Below are positions 8,420 through 15,879 of a stretch of DNA of 64,000 bases, one piece after another. Both the position numbers and the translations under genes were made by a program. A model generated the notes under the pieces. The model had not been told where the DNA came from. It saw only the letters and a list, made by a program, of their open reading frames with translations, and did no database searches. The stretch is from Clostridia bacterium. GTDB lineage: Bacteria; Bacillota; Clostridia; Christensenellales; Aristaeellaceae. How positions within the stretch are numbered: the first letter of the stretch is position 1; the number at the start of each line of letters is the position of its first letter. The DNA lies in contig JAFZPI010000043.1 in assembly GCA_017552615.1 (NCBI GenBank), positions 124,001-188,000 of the forward strand. Reading direction: 5' to 3'.

Positions 8420-9403
8420 ATGGGCGTCTACACTCCCTTCATCATCATCGGTGCCGTACTCATCCTTCTCATCATCATCGGCCAGTTCATCCCGTTCGGC
8501 ATGTGGATCCGCAGCGTCGCCAGCGGCGTGCACATTTCCTTCCGCTCCCTGATCGGCATGAAGGTCCGCCGCATCAAACCCGAAAAGCTGGTTTATCCGC
8601 TGATCAAGGCGACCAAGGCCGGTCTGAAGCTGAACATCACCCAGCTCGAAACTCACTACCTTGCCGGCGGCAATGTGGACCGCGTCATCAACGCCCTGAT
8701 CGCCGCACAGCGCGCGAACATCCCCATGGCCTTTGAAAAGGCCTGCGCCATCGACCTGGCCGGCCGCAACGTGTTTGAAGCCGTACAGATGTCCGTAACG
8801 CCGAAGGTCATCGAGACCCCGGTCGTCGCCGCCATTGCGAAGGACGGCATCGAGCTCCGCGCCAAGGCCAGGGTCACTGTCCGCACGAACATCGAGCGCC
8901 TCGTCGGCGGCGCAGGTGAAGAGACCGTCATCGCCCGTGTCGGCGAGGGTATCGTCACCACCGTCGGCTCCGCCGAGACCCACAAGCAGGTTCTGGAGAA
9001 TCCTGACCTGATCAGCCGCACCGTCCTGAGCAAGGGCCTTGACGCCGGCACCGCCTTCGAGATCCTGTCCATCGACATCGCGGACGTGGACGTCGGCCGC
9101 AACATCGGTGCCCAGCTCCAGATGGACCAGGCCGAAGCCGACCGCCGGATCGCCCAGGCGAAGGCCGAGGAACGCCGCGCCATGGCCGTTGCCCACGAGC
9201 AGGAGATGAAAGCGAGCGTCCAGGAGATGCGCGCCAAGGTTGTCGAGGCCGAAGCCGAAGTGCCAAAGGCCATGGCCACCGCCCTGCGCGAAGGCAAGAT
9301 CGGTGTCCTGGATTACTACCAGATGAAGAACACCATTGCCGACACCGAAATGCGCGAATCCATCGCAAAAGCCAGCGGAAATCCGCAGACAAACGCGAAC
9401 TGA
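8420..9403 (+). CDS. floA: Flotillin-like protein FloA
   Basis: 327 residues with an N-terminal membrane hairpin (about 5-28, [21 protein letters not shown]). It is followed by the FloA-type SPFH region ([19 protein letters not shown], then [21 protein letters not shown]) and an Ala/Glu-rich coiled coil (about 235-285, [20 protein letters not shown]). Length and sequence fit YqfA/FloA, which scaffolds functional membrane microdomains at the inner face of the membrane. An AAAGGAGG site precedes the ATG. It lies in an operon with nfeD upstream and a small membrane-anchored protein downstream. Confidence 0.95.
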   Translation: MGVYTPFIIIGAVLILLIIIGQFIPFGMWIRSVASGVHISFRSLIGMKVRRIKPEKLVYPLIKATKAGLKLNITQLETHYLAGGNVDRVINALIAAQRANIPMAFEKACAIDLAGRNVFEAVQMSVTPKVIETPVVAAIAKDGIELRAKARVTVRTNIERLVGGAGEETVIARVGEGIVTTVGSAETHKQVLENPDLISRTVLSKGLDAGTAFEILSIDIADVDVGRNIGAQLQMDQAEADRRIAQAKAEERRAMAVAHEQEMKASVQEMRAKVVEAEAEVPKAMATALREGKIGVLDYYQMKNTIADTEMRESIAKASGNPQTNAN

Positions 9404-9443
9404 CGGGTGCCCCTGACCCCCATTCTTTGAGAGGAGGTGCACC

Positions 9444-9893
9444 ATGGGAGATATCCTTCCGATCATTGTACTGTTCCTTGTCGTGATCCCGACGATCGCT
9501 TCGTTCAACCAGGCGAAAAAGCAGGCACAGAACCAGCAGCAGCAAAAGGCCAGGCAGAATCAGGCCCAGGCAAAGCAAACCAAGCCCGCTTCCGTCCTGC
9601 CCCCGCGCGAACAAACGCCGATGCGGTCCACCCTGCAGCCAACCCTCCACGACCACAGCGGGATGTTTGACGGCAGCCTCTTCGCCGACGACGGCACCGA
9701 GGGCTCCGATCCCCATGATCACGGTTTCGACCATGAAGTCGATATGCCGAGCGCGCATTCGGAGGAAGTCATCAACCAGTCCCTGAAGGGGAAAGCGACG
9801 CAGCCAACCCCGACAAAAAAGCCGGTTCTGAACTTTACTCCGAACAACATCGCATCCGCCTTTGTCCTGCAGGAGGTTCTCAAGCGCAGGTAA
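9444..9893 (+). CDS. Small membrane-anchored protein in the nfeD-floA operon
   Basis: 149 residues: one N-terminal hydrophobic helix (about 3-20), a Gln/Lys-rich linker (QNQQQQKARQNQAQAKQ), then a His/Asp-rich stretch (DPHDHGFDHEVD) and a basic tail. No signal-peptide cleavage site is clear, so it is probably membrane-tethered. I do not recognise a family. Position, spacing (40 bases after floA) and the GAGAGGAGG site make it the third gene of the floA operon. The following strong terminator supports this. Confidence 0.75.
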   Translation: MGDILPIIVLFLVVIPTIASFNQAKKQAQNQQQQKARQNQAQAKQTKPASVLPPREQTPMRSTLQPTLHDHSGMFDGSLFADDGTEGSDPHDHGFDHEVDMPSAHSEEVINQSLKGKATQPTPTKKPVLNFTPNNIASAFVLQEVLKRR

Positions 9894-9928
9894 AGCCAAT
9901 GATCGCGACCAATCCAATTGAATAACGC

Positions 9929-9960
9929 AAAGCCCAGCACCGTCCTTGGTGCTGGGCTTT
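9929..9960. terminator. Bidirectional terminator after the floA operon
   Basis: A perfect 13-base stem AAAGCCCAGCACC (9929-9941) / GGTGCTGGGCTTT (9948-9960) with a six-base loop. The flanking A and T runs allow use from both sides. Confidence 0.85.
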
Positions 9961-9967
9961 CTGAACC

Positions 9968-10012
9968 TCACCACCGACCCCTCTCCTTTCAAGAGAGGGG
10001 AGCCTGCCGTGA
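9968..10012. repeat. Short dispersed hairpin repeat
   Basis: CCCCTCTC (9978-9985) and GAGAGGGG (9993-10000) form a perfect hairpin within a block whose GAGAGGGGAGCC wording recalls part of the element at 7683-7740. It separates the floA terminator from the convergent minus-strand gene. Confidence 0.4.
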
Positions 10013-10016
10013 ACCG

Positions 10017-10484
10017 TTACGGGTCGTAGTTAAACAGGATCAGCGGTTGATCTGTTGATACTGCGATCAAATAGGTACATAAACCAATTTCGTCATATTG
10101 GGTGTAAACATAGAAATCCGTATATCCATTATCAGCCAACATATTGAATGCGTTTTCGCCGATTACTTCTTTCAGTTCAGATAATGACAGGCGTGTGTCT
10201 GTCTTCTCAATTATTATTCGTTTTATGTCACCATCGTCGCATCGGACAATAATCGTGAAGAATTCTTCCCTGATGTTTGTGCCATAGTGTTTATACATGA
10301 ATGTCGATGAATCCGGAATCTCAATGTCAAAATGAAACTGTATAAGTTTACAAACAGTTTCATCTTTGATTTCTGCTGTATTTGCATGAATCAGTTCATA
10401 GATCAATACTCCTAACAAGCACAAGATCAAAACAATGGGAGCGAATAACGCAATGAGCAAAGCCCTTCGAATTCCTTTTCGCAT
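10017..10484 (-). CDS. Membrane-anchored protein of unknown function
   Basis: 155 residues from the ATG at 10484, which has AGGAG six bases upstream. A basic N-terminus and one strong helix (about 6-30, ALLIALFAPIVLILCLLGVLIY) are followed by an alpha/beta extracytoplasmic domain with no Cys pair pattern I recognise. The DNA is clearly AT-richer than the floA operon next door. It is the last gene of a minus-strand group of unknown proteins (10589-11731) linked to an XRE regulator, and a decayed copy of that regulator's end lies just upstream (10547-10588). Confidence 0.7.
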   Translation of the reverse strand: MRKGIRRALLIALFAPIVLILCLLGVLIYELIHANTAEIKDETVCKLIQFHFDIEIPDSSTFMYKHYGTNIREEFFTIIVRCDDGDIKRIIIEKTDTRLSLSELKEVIGENAFNMLADNGYTDFYVYTQYDEIGLCTYLIAVSTDQPLILFNYDP

Positions 10485-10546
10485 ATATGACTCCTGCATG
10501 CGCAAAGTTTAATTCGAGGATTCAGTATTGGCATACGATTCTTGTT

Positions 10547-10588
10547 TCATGGCGATTTCCCCTTCCGATACTCAAACAGATTCCCTGC
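10547..10588 (-). pseudogene. Remnant of the 3' end of an XRE regulator gene
   Basis: Read on the minus strand this stretch encodes GNLFEYRKGKSP then TGA overlapping ATGAAA. The intact XRE gene at 11728-11949 ends GDLFEYRKGKQS with the same TGA/ATGAAA arrangement. About 16 consecutive bases (TTTGAGTATCGGAAGG) are identical. No other part of the regulator remains: the stop codon of the gene at 10589 directly abuts it. This points to an old duplication of a regulator-plus-effector unit followed by loss. Confidence 0.7.
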
Positions 10589-11230
10589 CTAATCAACCAT
10601 CCACCAGTGGCCATCTTTGATTTTCATAGCTTCACCGCTAAATTCTTCAGTGATATTCCGGGCTTGTTGTTGCAATGCTTTTTCCTTGTCTGCTTCAGGG
10701 AGATCTTTGATCGTTCTGATATAAGCATAAGAAAATGTTCTCTGTCGATCGTCTGTACAGTGATACCATAGGGCAACAGCGGGTGCACATGTTTCATCGT
10801 TCGCATAGTATGACGGTTCAATAAGAACAATGTAACATGGTTCGAGCTCATTCAGCATTGACCTAAAGAACCGCAATTGTGTCTCATCAAACAGCGGTAA
10901 AAACCTGTCAAAATCATAGGTGTAATGAAACCCATATGAATTGAAACGATCCATGTTTGGATCAGCGTATAGGCCGAAACCAACGTCATCTCTATAAGCT
11001 CTCCAGATGGTCTCTGCAATATCATCGATCTGTTCAGAGTTCGAATTATAGTAGTCCTGAATCTGGGCTTTACTATACTCGGAAGAGTGAAAGTCCGATC
11101 TGAATAGAATTGATGCACTCAGCCATTCATCTTTATGCTTGATTAAGAGTGTGACTGAAACAACAAGAAAAGCACAGACAATGATAAGATATATAATAAA
11201 GGATTTGCTGAATGTTGTTTTTGATTTCAT
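10589..11230 (-). CDS. Membrane-anchored protein of unknown function
   Basis: 213 residues: one N-terminal helix (about 10-30, FIIYLIIVCAFLVVSVTLLI), then an extracytoplasmic domain rich in aromatic and acidic residues (FHYTYDFDRFLPLFDETQLRFF). A GAGGAAG site precedes the ATG. The gene is AT-rich like its neighbours and shares no motif I can assign. Its stop codon touches the remnant of an XRE gene end, so the gene seems to have replaced the body of that regulator. It is probably co-transcribed with 10017-10484. Confidence 0.7.
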   Translation of the reverse strand: MKSKTTFSKSFIIYLIIVCAFLVVSVTLLIKHKDEWLSASILFRSDFHSSEYSKAQIQDYYNSNSEQIDDIAETIWRAYRDDVGFGLYADPNMDRFNSYGFHYTYDFDRFLPLFDETQLRFFRSMLNELEPCYIVLIEPSYYANDETCAPAVALWYHCTDDRQRTFSYAYIRTIKDLPEADKEKALQQQARNITEEFSGEAMKIKDGHWWMVD

Positions 11231-11278
11231 CTATTCTTCCTCAACGTTTTTCTTGCAAATAATTGAATCGATTAATGA

Positions 11279-11731
11279 TCACGTATTATTGTGAATGTAA
11301 AAGAGTGTCAGGGATTCAGTATCAAAGAAATACAGTGTGTAATTGTCATACTTCTCATAATAGCTATCGCCAATCGGCTCGCCTTCCTTGGTTTTAATCA
11401 GTACATAATCTCCCGCAGAAATACATGTCTGGTTGAAATCATACTCATCAAGGCGGTTTTCGGTTTTCATCCATCTATAGAAATCTTCAAAATATCCCGA
11501 TACGTTCTCGATCTCATCATCTGTGATAAAATGATATCTTGTGTCTTTCCGGAATGGTTCTGTCGATGTGTATTGATATTTGCAATAATCTGTGTAATCT
11601 TGGAACCCATGAGGATCAAAGTGTTCTTCTTTGCTGACAAATCCCGCCGGAATCGGTTTCGCAAGCGCGGCGCATGCAGAGAAAAGCAGTCCCGAAATAA
11701 TCAGTATGCAATAAATCCGTCTCCTTTTCAT
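11279..11731 (-). CDS. Secreted or lipid-anchored protein of unknown function
   Basis: 150 residues with an N-terminal export signal (MKRRRIYCILIISGLLFSACAALA). LFSAC is a loose lipobox, so Cys20 may be lipidated, but cleavage after ALA is also possible. The rest is Tyr/Asp-rich (FQDYTDYCKYQY, EDFYRWMKTENRLDEYD) and unfamiliar. The start overlaps the stop of the XRE gene by four bases (ATGA), so the two are translationally coupled. The XRE protein may therefore regulate this small cluster. Confidence 0.7.
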   Translation of the reverse strand: MKRRRIYCILIISGLLFSACAALAKPIPAGFVSKEEHFDPHGFQDYTDYCKYQYTSTEPFRKDTRYHFITDDEIENVSGYFEDFYRWMKTENRLDEYDFNQTCISAGDYVLIKTKEGEPIGDSYYEKYDNYTLYFFDTESLTLFYIHNNT

Positions 11732-11949
11732 GACTGTTTTCCCTTCCGATACTCAAACAAATCCCCCGGCTGGCAATCCAGAGCCTCGCAAAGCTTTGCC
11801 ATGGTCGAAACCTTTACCGCCTTGGCCTTGCCGGTTTTGAGAATGGACATGTTGGCCAGCGTGATGCCCACGCGGTCCGCCAGTTCCGTTACGCTCATCT
11901 TGCGCTTGGCCAGCATCACGTCGATGTTGAAAATGATTTCGCCTTCCAT
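11728..11949 (-). CDS. XRE (Cro/CI-type) transcriptional regulator
   Basis: 73 residues, almost only a helix-turn-helix: VTELADRVGITLANMSILKTGKAKAVKVSTMAKLCEALDC (about 20-58), ending QPGDLFEYRKG. This is the YozG-like small regulator that is commonly encoded with DUF2975 membrane proteins; one lies 13 bases upstream. GAGGAGG precedes the ATG. The pair is often taken as a stress- or differentiation-linked switch, but the signal is unknown. The downstream coupling to 11279-11731 is unusual. Confidence 0.9.
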   Translation of the reverse strand: MEGEIIFNIDVMLAKRKMSVTELADRVGITLANMSILKTGKAKAVKVSTMAKLCEALDCQPGDLFEYRKGKQS

Positions 11950-11962
11950 GCCGCTGCCCTCC

Positions 11963-12442
11963 TCACACCGTCAGGTCGCTCTGCTCCTGCAGATCCGCCG
12001 CTTTGCGCACCAAGTGGGACAGGCAGACCGCTGCCACCGTCACGGCAACGCCCACGAAGCAGATCATAAGCGACGCCAGCAGAATGCCCGGGTGATTCAT
12101 GCTCAGGAGTAAGAACACGATGTTCCCTATGAAGAAGAACAGTGTATCCCCGGCAGCAAGCCACCCGATTCTCTGCAAAAGCCGTGCGTTCTCCATTGAG
12201 AACGAGCGGTCCTCCCCAATGTGCACCGCAACCCGCCATCCCAGCGCCAGTACCGCAAAACACGGGATCGCTGTGATCCAAAGGAAGATCATCCACGGCC
12301 AGTGCCATGAGGCAAACTCAGGGTATTTTTCCCGAAAAACCGACCCGCAATCAGGCAGGATGTAGAAGTAAACGATCAGTCCACATATCCCAATCACAAT
12401 GACAATGGCTTTCAGCCAGGCGGACAGCTTTTTCTGGTTCAT
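11963..12442 (-). CDS. DUF2975 membrane protein
   Basis: 159 residues with four hydrophobic segments (about 10-30, 48-68, 92-115, 120-142) and the typical DUF2975 wording (FSMENARLLQRIGWLAAGD). Proteins of this family almost always precede a short XRE regulator, as here. They may sense or sequester, but no biochemical role is established. A GGGAGGAA site precedes the ATG, with a good promoter at 12475-12503. Confidence 0.85.
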   Translation of the reverse strand: MNQKKLSAWLKAIVIVIGICGLIVYFYILPDCGSVFREKYPEFASWHWPWMIFLWITAIPCFAVLALGWRVAVHIGEDRSFSMENARLLQRIGWLAAGDTLFFFIGNIVFLLLSMNHPGILLASLMICFVGVAVTVAAVCLSHLVRKAADLQEQSDLTV

Positions 12443-12474
12443 ATTAATTCCTCCCAGTCATGGTTTACGGTTAC

Positions 12475-12503
12475 AGAATACAACACAATTATTCGCATGT
12501 CAA
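12475..12503 (-). promoter_or_regulatory. Promoter of the DUF2975-XRE operon
   Basis: TTGACA (12498-12503), a 17-base spacer and TATTCT (12475-12480) on the minus strand. The leader to the ATG at 12442 is about 25 bases. Confidence 0.75.
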
Positions 12504-12652
12504 GCAGTTTTTGTTGTATTGCGATAATTTCTTTTTCTATTGCAGAAATAGAGGATTTTGAAAAACGTTGTTGAAAATTGATATACGCCTCTGATAAAGC
12601 GGCAAAGAAGCAAGTAATCGACCATCCGATAAGACATAAAGGAAGCGAACCC

Positions 12653-13486
12653 ATGAGCGACTCTCATGACGCCCGCAAGAAGCGTCTCCAGGCGGTGGAA
12701 ACCGAACTGGAGGAAGCCAAAGCGGACTACAAGCGCAAAAAGAAAGCGCTGAAAGAAAAGAAAAAAGCCATTCGCAAGGAATGGACCCCCGAAGAACGGG
12801 AAGAACACCTTGAAAAGAAAGCGGCACGGCAGGAACGCAAAGCCTACCGCCGGGCGCTCTCCGAACCGCCGAAGCGGCCCCTGCTCGAAGAGATCGGCTG
12901 CAGCGTCAACCACGGTGCCGGAGCCGCCCTGAGCGTGGTGGCGCTGGTGCTGCTCCTCCTGAAAGCGGATACAGGGCTCAAGGTCTTCTCCGCGTCCATT
13001 TATGGCGGATGCCTGCTGCTCATGTTCCTGATGAGCTGCCTTTACCACGCCTTCCGGGCTGGTTCGACCGTGAAACGCATCTGGCGTCGCTTTGATTACA
13101 GCTCCATCTACCTGCTGATCGGAGGCACGATCACACCCATCCTGCTGCTTTTCGTCGGCGGGACGCTTGGCATCGTCCTGTGCGTGGTCATGTGGGCGCT
13201 GATCGCTACGGGGATCACCTTCGTCGGTGTCTTCGGGCCCATGGTGGCGCGCGGCCTGCACTTCGCGCTGTTCTTCACCATCGGGTGGAGCGCGATCGTC
13301 TTCGTCCCCATGATGTGGAACCGCTCCCAGGCCCTGTTCTGGCTGATCCTCTCCGGTGGCCTGGCCTACACCCTCGGCATGATCCCCTTCGTCCGCAAAA
13401 CCAAGGGCGCGCACTTCATCTGGCACTTCTTTGTGCTGGCTGGGGCAGTGCTCCAGTGGGTGGGGATTTGGATGATAGTGTTTTGA
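12653..13486 (+). CDS. trhA: Hemolysin III / TrhA-family membrane protein with a long coiled N-terminus
   Basis: 277 residues from the ATG at 12653 (AAAGGAAG upstream). The first 75 or so residues are a highly charged coiled coil (ETELEEAKADYKRKKKALKE), which is not standard in the family. The remainder is the seven-helix PAQR-like core, with SVNHGAGAALSVVAL, SCLYHAFRAG, RRFDYSSIYLLIGGTITPI and HFIWHFFVLAGA. The metal-binding His residues of this superfamily are present. Roles in membrane lipid or energetics homeostasis are proposed for TrhA; the haemolysin name is historical. A possible promoter (TTGAAA, 17 bases, ATATAC near 12558-12586) precedes it. Confidence 0.88.
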   Translation: MSDSHDARKKRLQAVETELEEAKADYKRKKKALKEKKKAIRKEWTPEEREEHLEKKAARQERKAYRRALSEPPKRPLLEEIGCSVNHGAGAALSVVALVLLLLKADTGLKVFSASIYGGCLLLMFLMSCLYHAFRAGSTVKRIWRRFDYSSIYLLIGGTITPILLLFVGGTLGIVLCVVMWALIATGITFVGVFGPMVARGLHFALFFTIGWSAIVFVPMMWNRSQALFWLILSGGLAYTLGMIPFVRKTKGAHFIWHFFVLAGAVLQWVGIWMIVF

Positions 13487-13531
13487 AACGGGATAAGGAA
13501 GTTTCTTATCTTGCCCTATATCAGTGTATCG

Positions 13532-13565
13532 AAAAAGCCAGCTCGAAGTGAACTGGCTCTTTTTG
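13532..13565. terminator. Bidirectional terminator between trhA and the sugar ABC operon
   Basis: AGCCAG (13536-13541) pairs with CTGGCT (13553-13558), with AAAAA before and CTTTTT after. It can end both the plus-strand trhA transcript and the minus-strand ABC operon. Confidence 0.8.
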
Positions 13566-13586
13566 ATCGTGGCATTTTCAAATATG

Positions 13587-14738
13587 TCAAGCAGTTATCA
13601 CTTGTTCACGCTCACTCCGCTTGCCGGCAAGAACACCGCGAACCTTCAGCAGAATGCTCTGCATGACGATGAACAGGCAGAGGACGATACCGTTGAAAAT
13701 GTCTTGCCAATAGGGCTTTTTCAGCCAATCCATCCCGGGCAGATTGCCGACATCCGGGACAATGAGCCGGATCGTTGCCAGGATCAGCACACCGAAGAAA
13801 GTGCCGATCACATTTCCCACGCCGCCGGTCAGCAATGTACCGCCGATTATCGAGGATGCGATCGCCTGCATCTCCGCTTGCGTCGCACCAAAGATATTTC
13901 CCGCTTTTGTGTTCCAGAGGTAGACGAATCCGCCGATTCCCGCCAGCACGCCGCTGATCACATGCGCCAGGAAACGGGTTTTGCGAACATTGACGCCCAG
14001 CATCAGCGCGCTCTGGCGGTTGCCGCCGACGGCATAGAAATTCCGGCCCAGCTTTGTTTTATGCAGCATGATGGCCACGATCACAACAATCACGATGGCC
14101 ACAATGATAAAGTACTCCGCATGTGTCATCACCGGATACAGAGCCTTTTTCTTGCCGAGGCCTTTCTCTTCCATCTCACCAAACCACAGGGAGAAGCGGT
14201 TGGAGAGAAGGTCGTTGACTTCAGGCGCGTACTTGGAAAGACTGACATTCTCCTTGCTGATCATCGTCGTCAGGCCGCGGGAGAAGAACATACCTGCCAG
14301 CGTGACGATAAACGGTTGAATGTCAAGATATGCGATCATTGCGCCTTGTATCATGCCGAAAGCCAATCCGATAATGATGGCAAACAGCGCCGCAAGCACA
14401 ATGCGGACCTCCGGCGCCATATCCGCCGCGGGAAAGATCCCATTGCTGAGAAAGACCGCGCAGAACATGGACACACATCCGACCACACCGCCGACAGAAA
14501 TATCGATACTGCCGGTGATCATGACGACCGAAAGGCCGCACGCAATAATGATCAGATAGGAATTTTGATTGAGAATGTCGTCTATGAATCTGGCCGGCCG
14601 TCTGAATCCTGTGCCGAGGAAAAGCATGGACAGACCGTAAATGACGATGAAAAAGCCAATGGCCACAAGCATCAGAAGCATGGAATCCGAGAGCGGCTCA
14701 CGACGGCGCCGAACTCTCACGGGCTGGTTCAGTGTCAT
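13587..14738 (-). CDS. yjfF: Sugar ABC transporter permease (YjfF/RbsC type)
   Basis: 383 residues with about nine hydrophobic segments and the family sequence GLSVVMITGSIDISVGGVVG (about 68-87). GGTLLTGGVGNVIGTFFGVL follows near the C-terminus. It forms one half of the membrane channel of a CUT2-family importer, with the permease gene four bases upstream as the other half. Resemblance is greatest to the YtfT/YjfF pair for furanose sugars, but CUT2 permeases are hard to assign by eye. Last gene of the operon, ending at a bidirectional terminator. Confidence 0.88.
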   Translation of the reverse strand: MTLNQPVRVRRRREPLSDSMLLMLVAIGFFIVIYGLSMLFLGTGFRRPARFIDDILNQNSYLIIIACGLSVVMITGSIDISVGGVVGCVSMFCAVFLSNGIFPAADMAPEVRIVLAALFAIIIGLAFGMIQGAMIAYLDIQPFIVTLAGMFFSRGLTTMISKENVSLSKYAPEVNDLLSNRFSLWFGEMEEKGLGKKKALYPVMTHAEYFIIVAIVIVVIVAIMLHKTKLGRNFYAVGGNRQSALMLGVNVRKTRFLAHVISGVLAGIGGFVYLWNTKAGNIFGATQAEMQAIASSIIGGTLLTGGVGNVIGTFFGVLILATIRLIVPDVGNLPGMDWLKKPYWQDIFNGIVLCLFIVMQSILLKVRGVLAGKRSEREQVITA

Positions 14739-14742
14739 CTTT

Positions 14743-15879
14743 TTACGCCCCCTCTTCCGTCAGCTTGTTCGTCTGGTCATGCTCACCGTTGATTCCGGCT
14801 TTTTTGATCTTGCTCTTGCTGATCAGACGCGAAATCATCTTCTTGACGGTATCCGAGCCGATCACCACCAGCAGGATAATCACGATCGCCTTGTATGCCT
14901 TGATATCCGTCGATTTGATGTTGAAGCGGTCCAGCGTGGTACTCAGGGTCTGAAGAGTGTAAGCACCCAGCACGGACCCGACCAGTGAGAACTTGCCGCC
15001 GCCAAGGCTGTTGCCGCCTATCGCGACAGCGAGAATCGCATCCATCTCAATATCCTGCAGATGCGTCTCATAACTGACCTTCTGGATATCACATGTACGG
15101 ATAAAACCCGCCACAGCGCAGCAAGCGCCGAGGATGATGAACGTCAGGAGCTTGACCATCGTGGGGTTGATACCGTTGAGCCTTGCCGCGCTCTGATTAA
15201 TGCCCACCGACTGCGCATACATTCCGATATTTGTCAGTTTCATCATGAGGAAGAAGATCACTCCGACGACCAGGCCGATCAGAAGCGGTGTCGGAACCGC
15301 AACTCCGGGCAGGTACGAGCCGAGCTCCTTCACCGGTGCGCTGTCGATTACGGCTTCGTCAACGTTCGCGATCCAGTTTGCGATCTTGCGACCGCAGGAA
15401 AAGAGGATCAGCGTGGCGATCATGGGCTGGATCCGGAAAACTGAGACCAGCGTTCCGTTAAAAGCCCCAAACAGCATCGTGACAATGCAGCACAGGACAA
15501 ACCCCAGCAAAATTGCCCATGGATTGGTATACCCGCCGATTGAAATCACCCGGTAAAAAGTTGCGCCTGCGATCGTGGTCAGCGCACCGACGGAAATGTC
15601 TTGTCCGCCGCAAGCTGCCGTGACAAGCGTCATGCCCAAGGTGATGACGAGAAGCGGTGTCGCCCGGTTCAGGATGCTGATCGGATATCCGTGCAACGTT
15701 CCGTTCTCTTCCAGCCAGATGTTGAAGAAATTCATACCGGCGATCGCACTCATGATCACATTGATCAACAGGAGGATGGTCAGAAAGGATAGCGGAATCA
15801 ACAGCTGCTTGTTTTTCCGGATATACCCGACAAAAGCGTTCGGGCTGCCGCTTCCGGATGCTTTTCTGTCAGTTCGCAT
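14743..15879 (-). CDS. ytfT: Sugar ABC transporter permease (YtfT/RbsC type)
   Basis: 378 residues with the CUT2 permease layout. Motifs include LVITLGMTLVTAACGGQDISVGALTT (starting about residue 74) and IGGNSLGGGKFSLVGSVLGAY near the C-terminus. Its start overlaps the stop of the ATPase gene by 11 bases, and the second permease follows four bases on, so all are translated from one message. It pairs with the product of 13587-14738 to form the channel. Confidence 0.88.
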   Translation of the reverse strand: MRTDRKASGSGSPNAFVGYIRKNKQLLIPLSFLTILLLINVIMSAIAGMNFFNIWLEENGTLHGYPISILNRATPLLVITLGMTLVTAACGGQDISVGALTTIAGATFYRVISIGGYTNPWAILLGFVLCCIVTMLFGAFNGTLVSVFRIQPMIATLILFSCGRKIANWIANVDEAVIDSAPVKELGSYLPGVAVPTPLLIGLVVGVIFFLMMKLTNIGMYAQSVGINQSAARLNGINPTMVKLLTFIILGACCAVAGFIRTCDIQKVSYETHLQDIEMDAILAVAIGGNSLGGGKFSLVGSVLGAYTLQTLSTTLDRFNIKSTDIKAYKAIVIILLVVIGSDTVKKMISRLISKSKIKKAGINGEHDQTNKLTEEGA

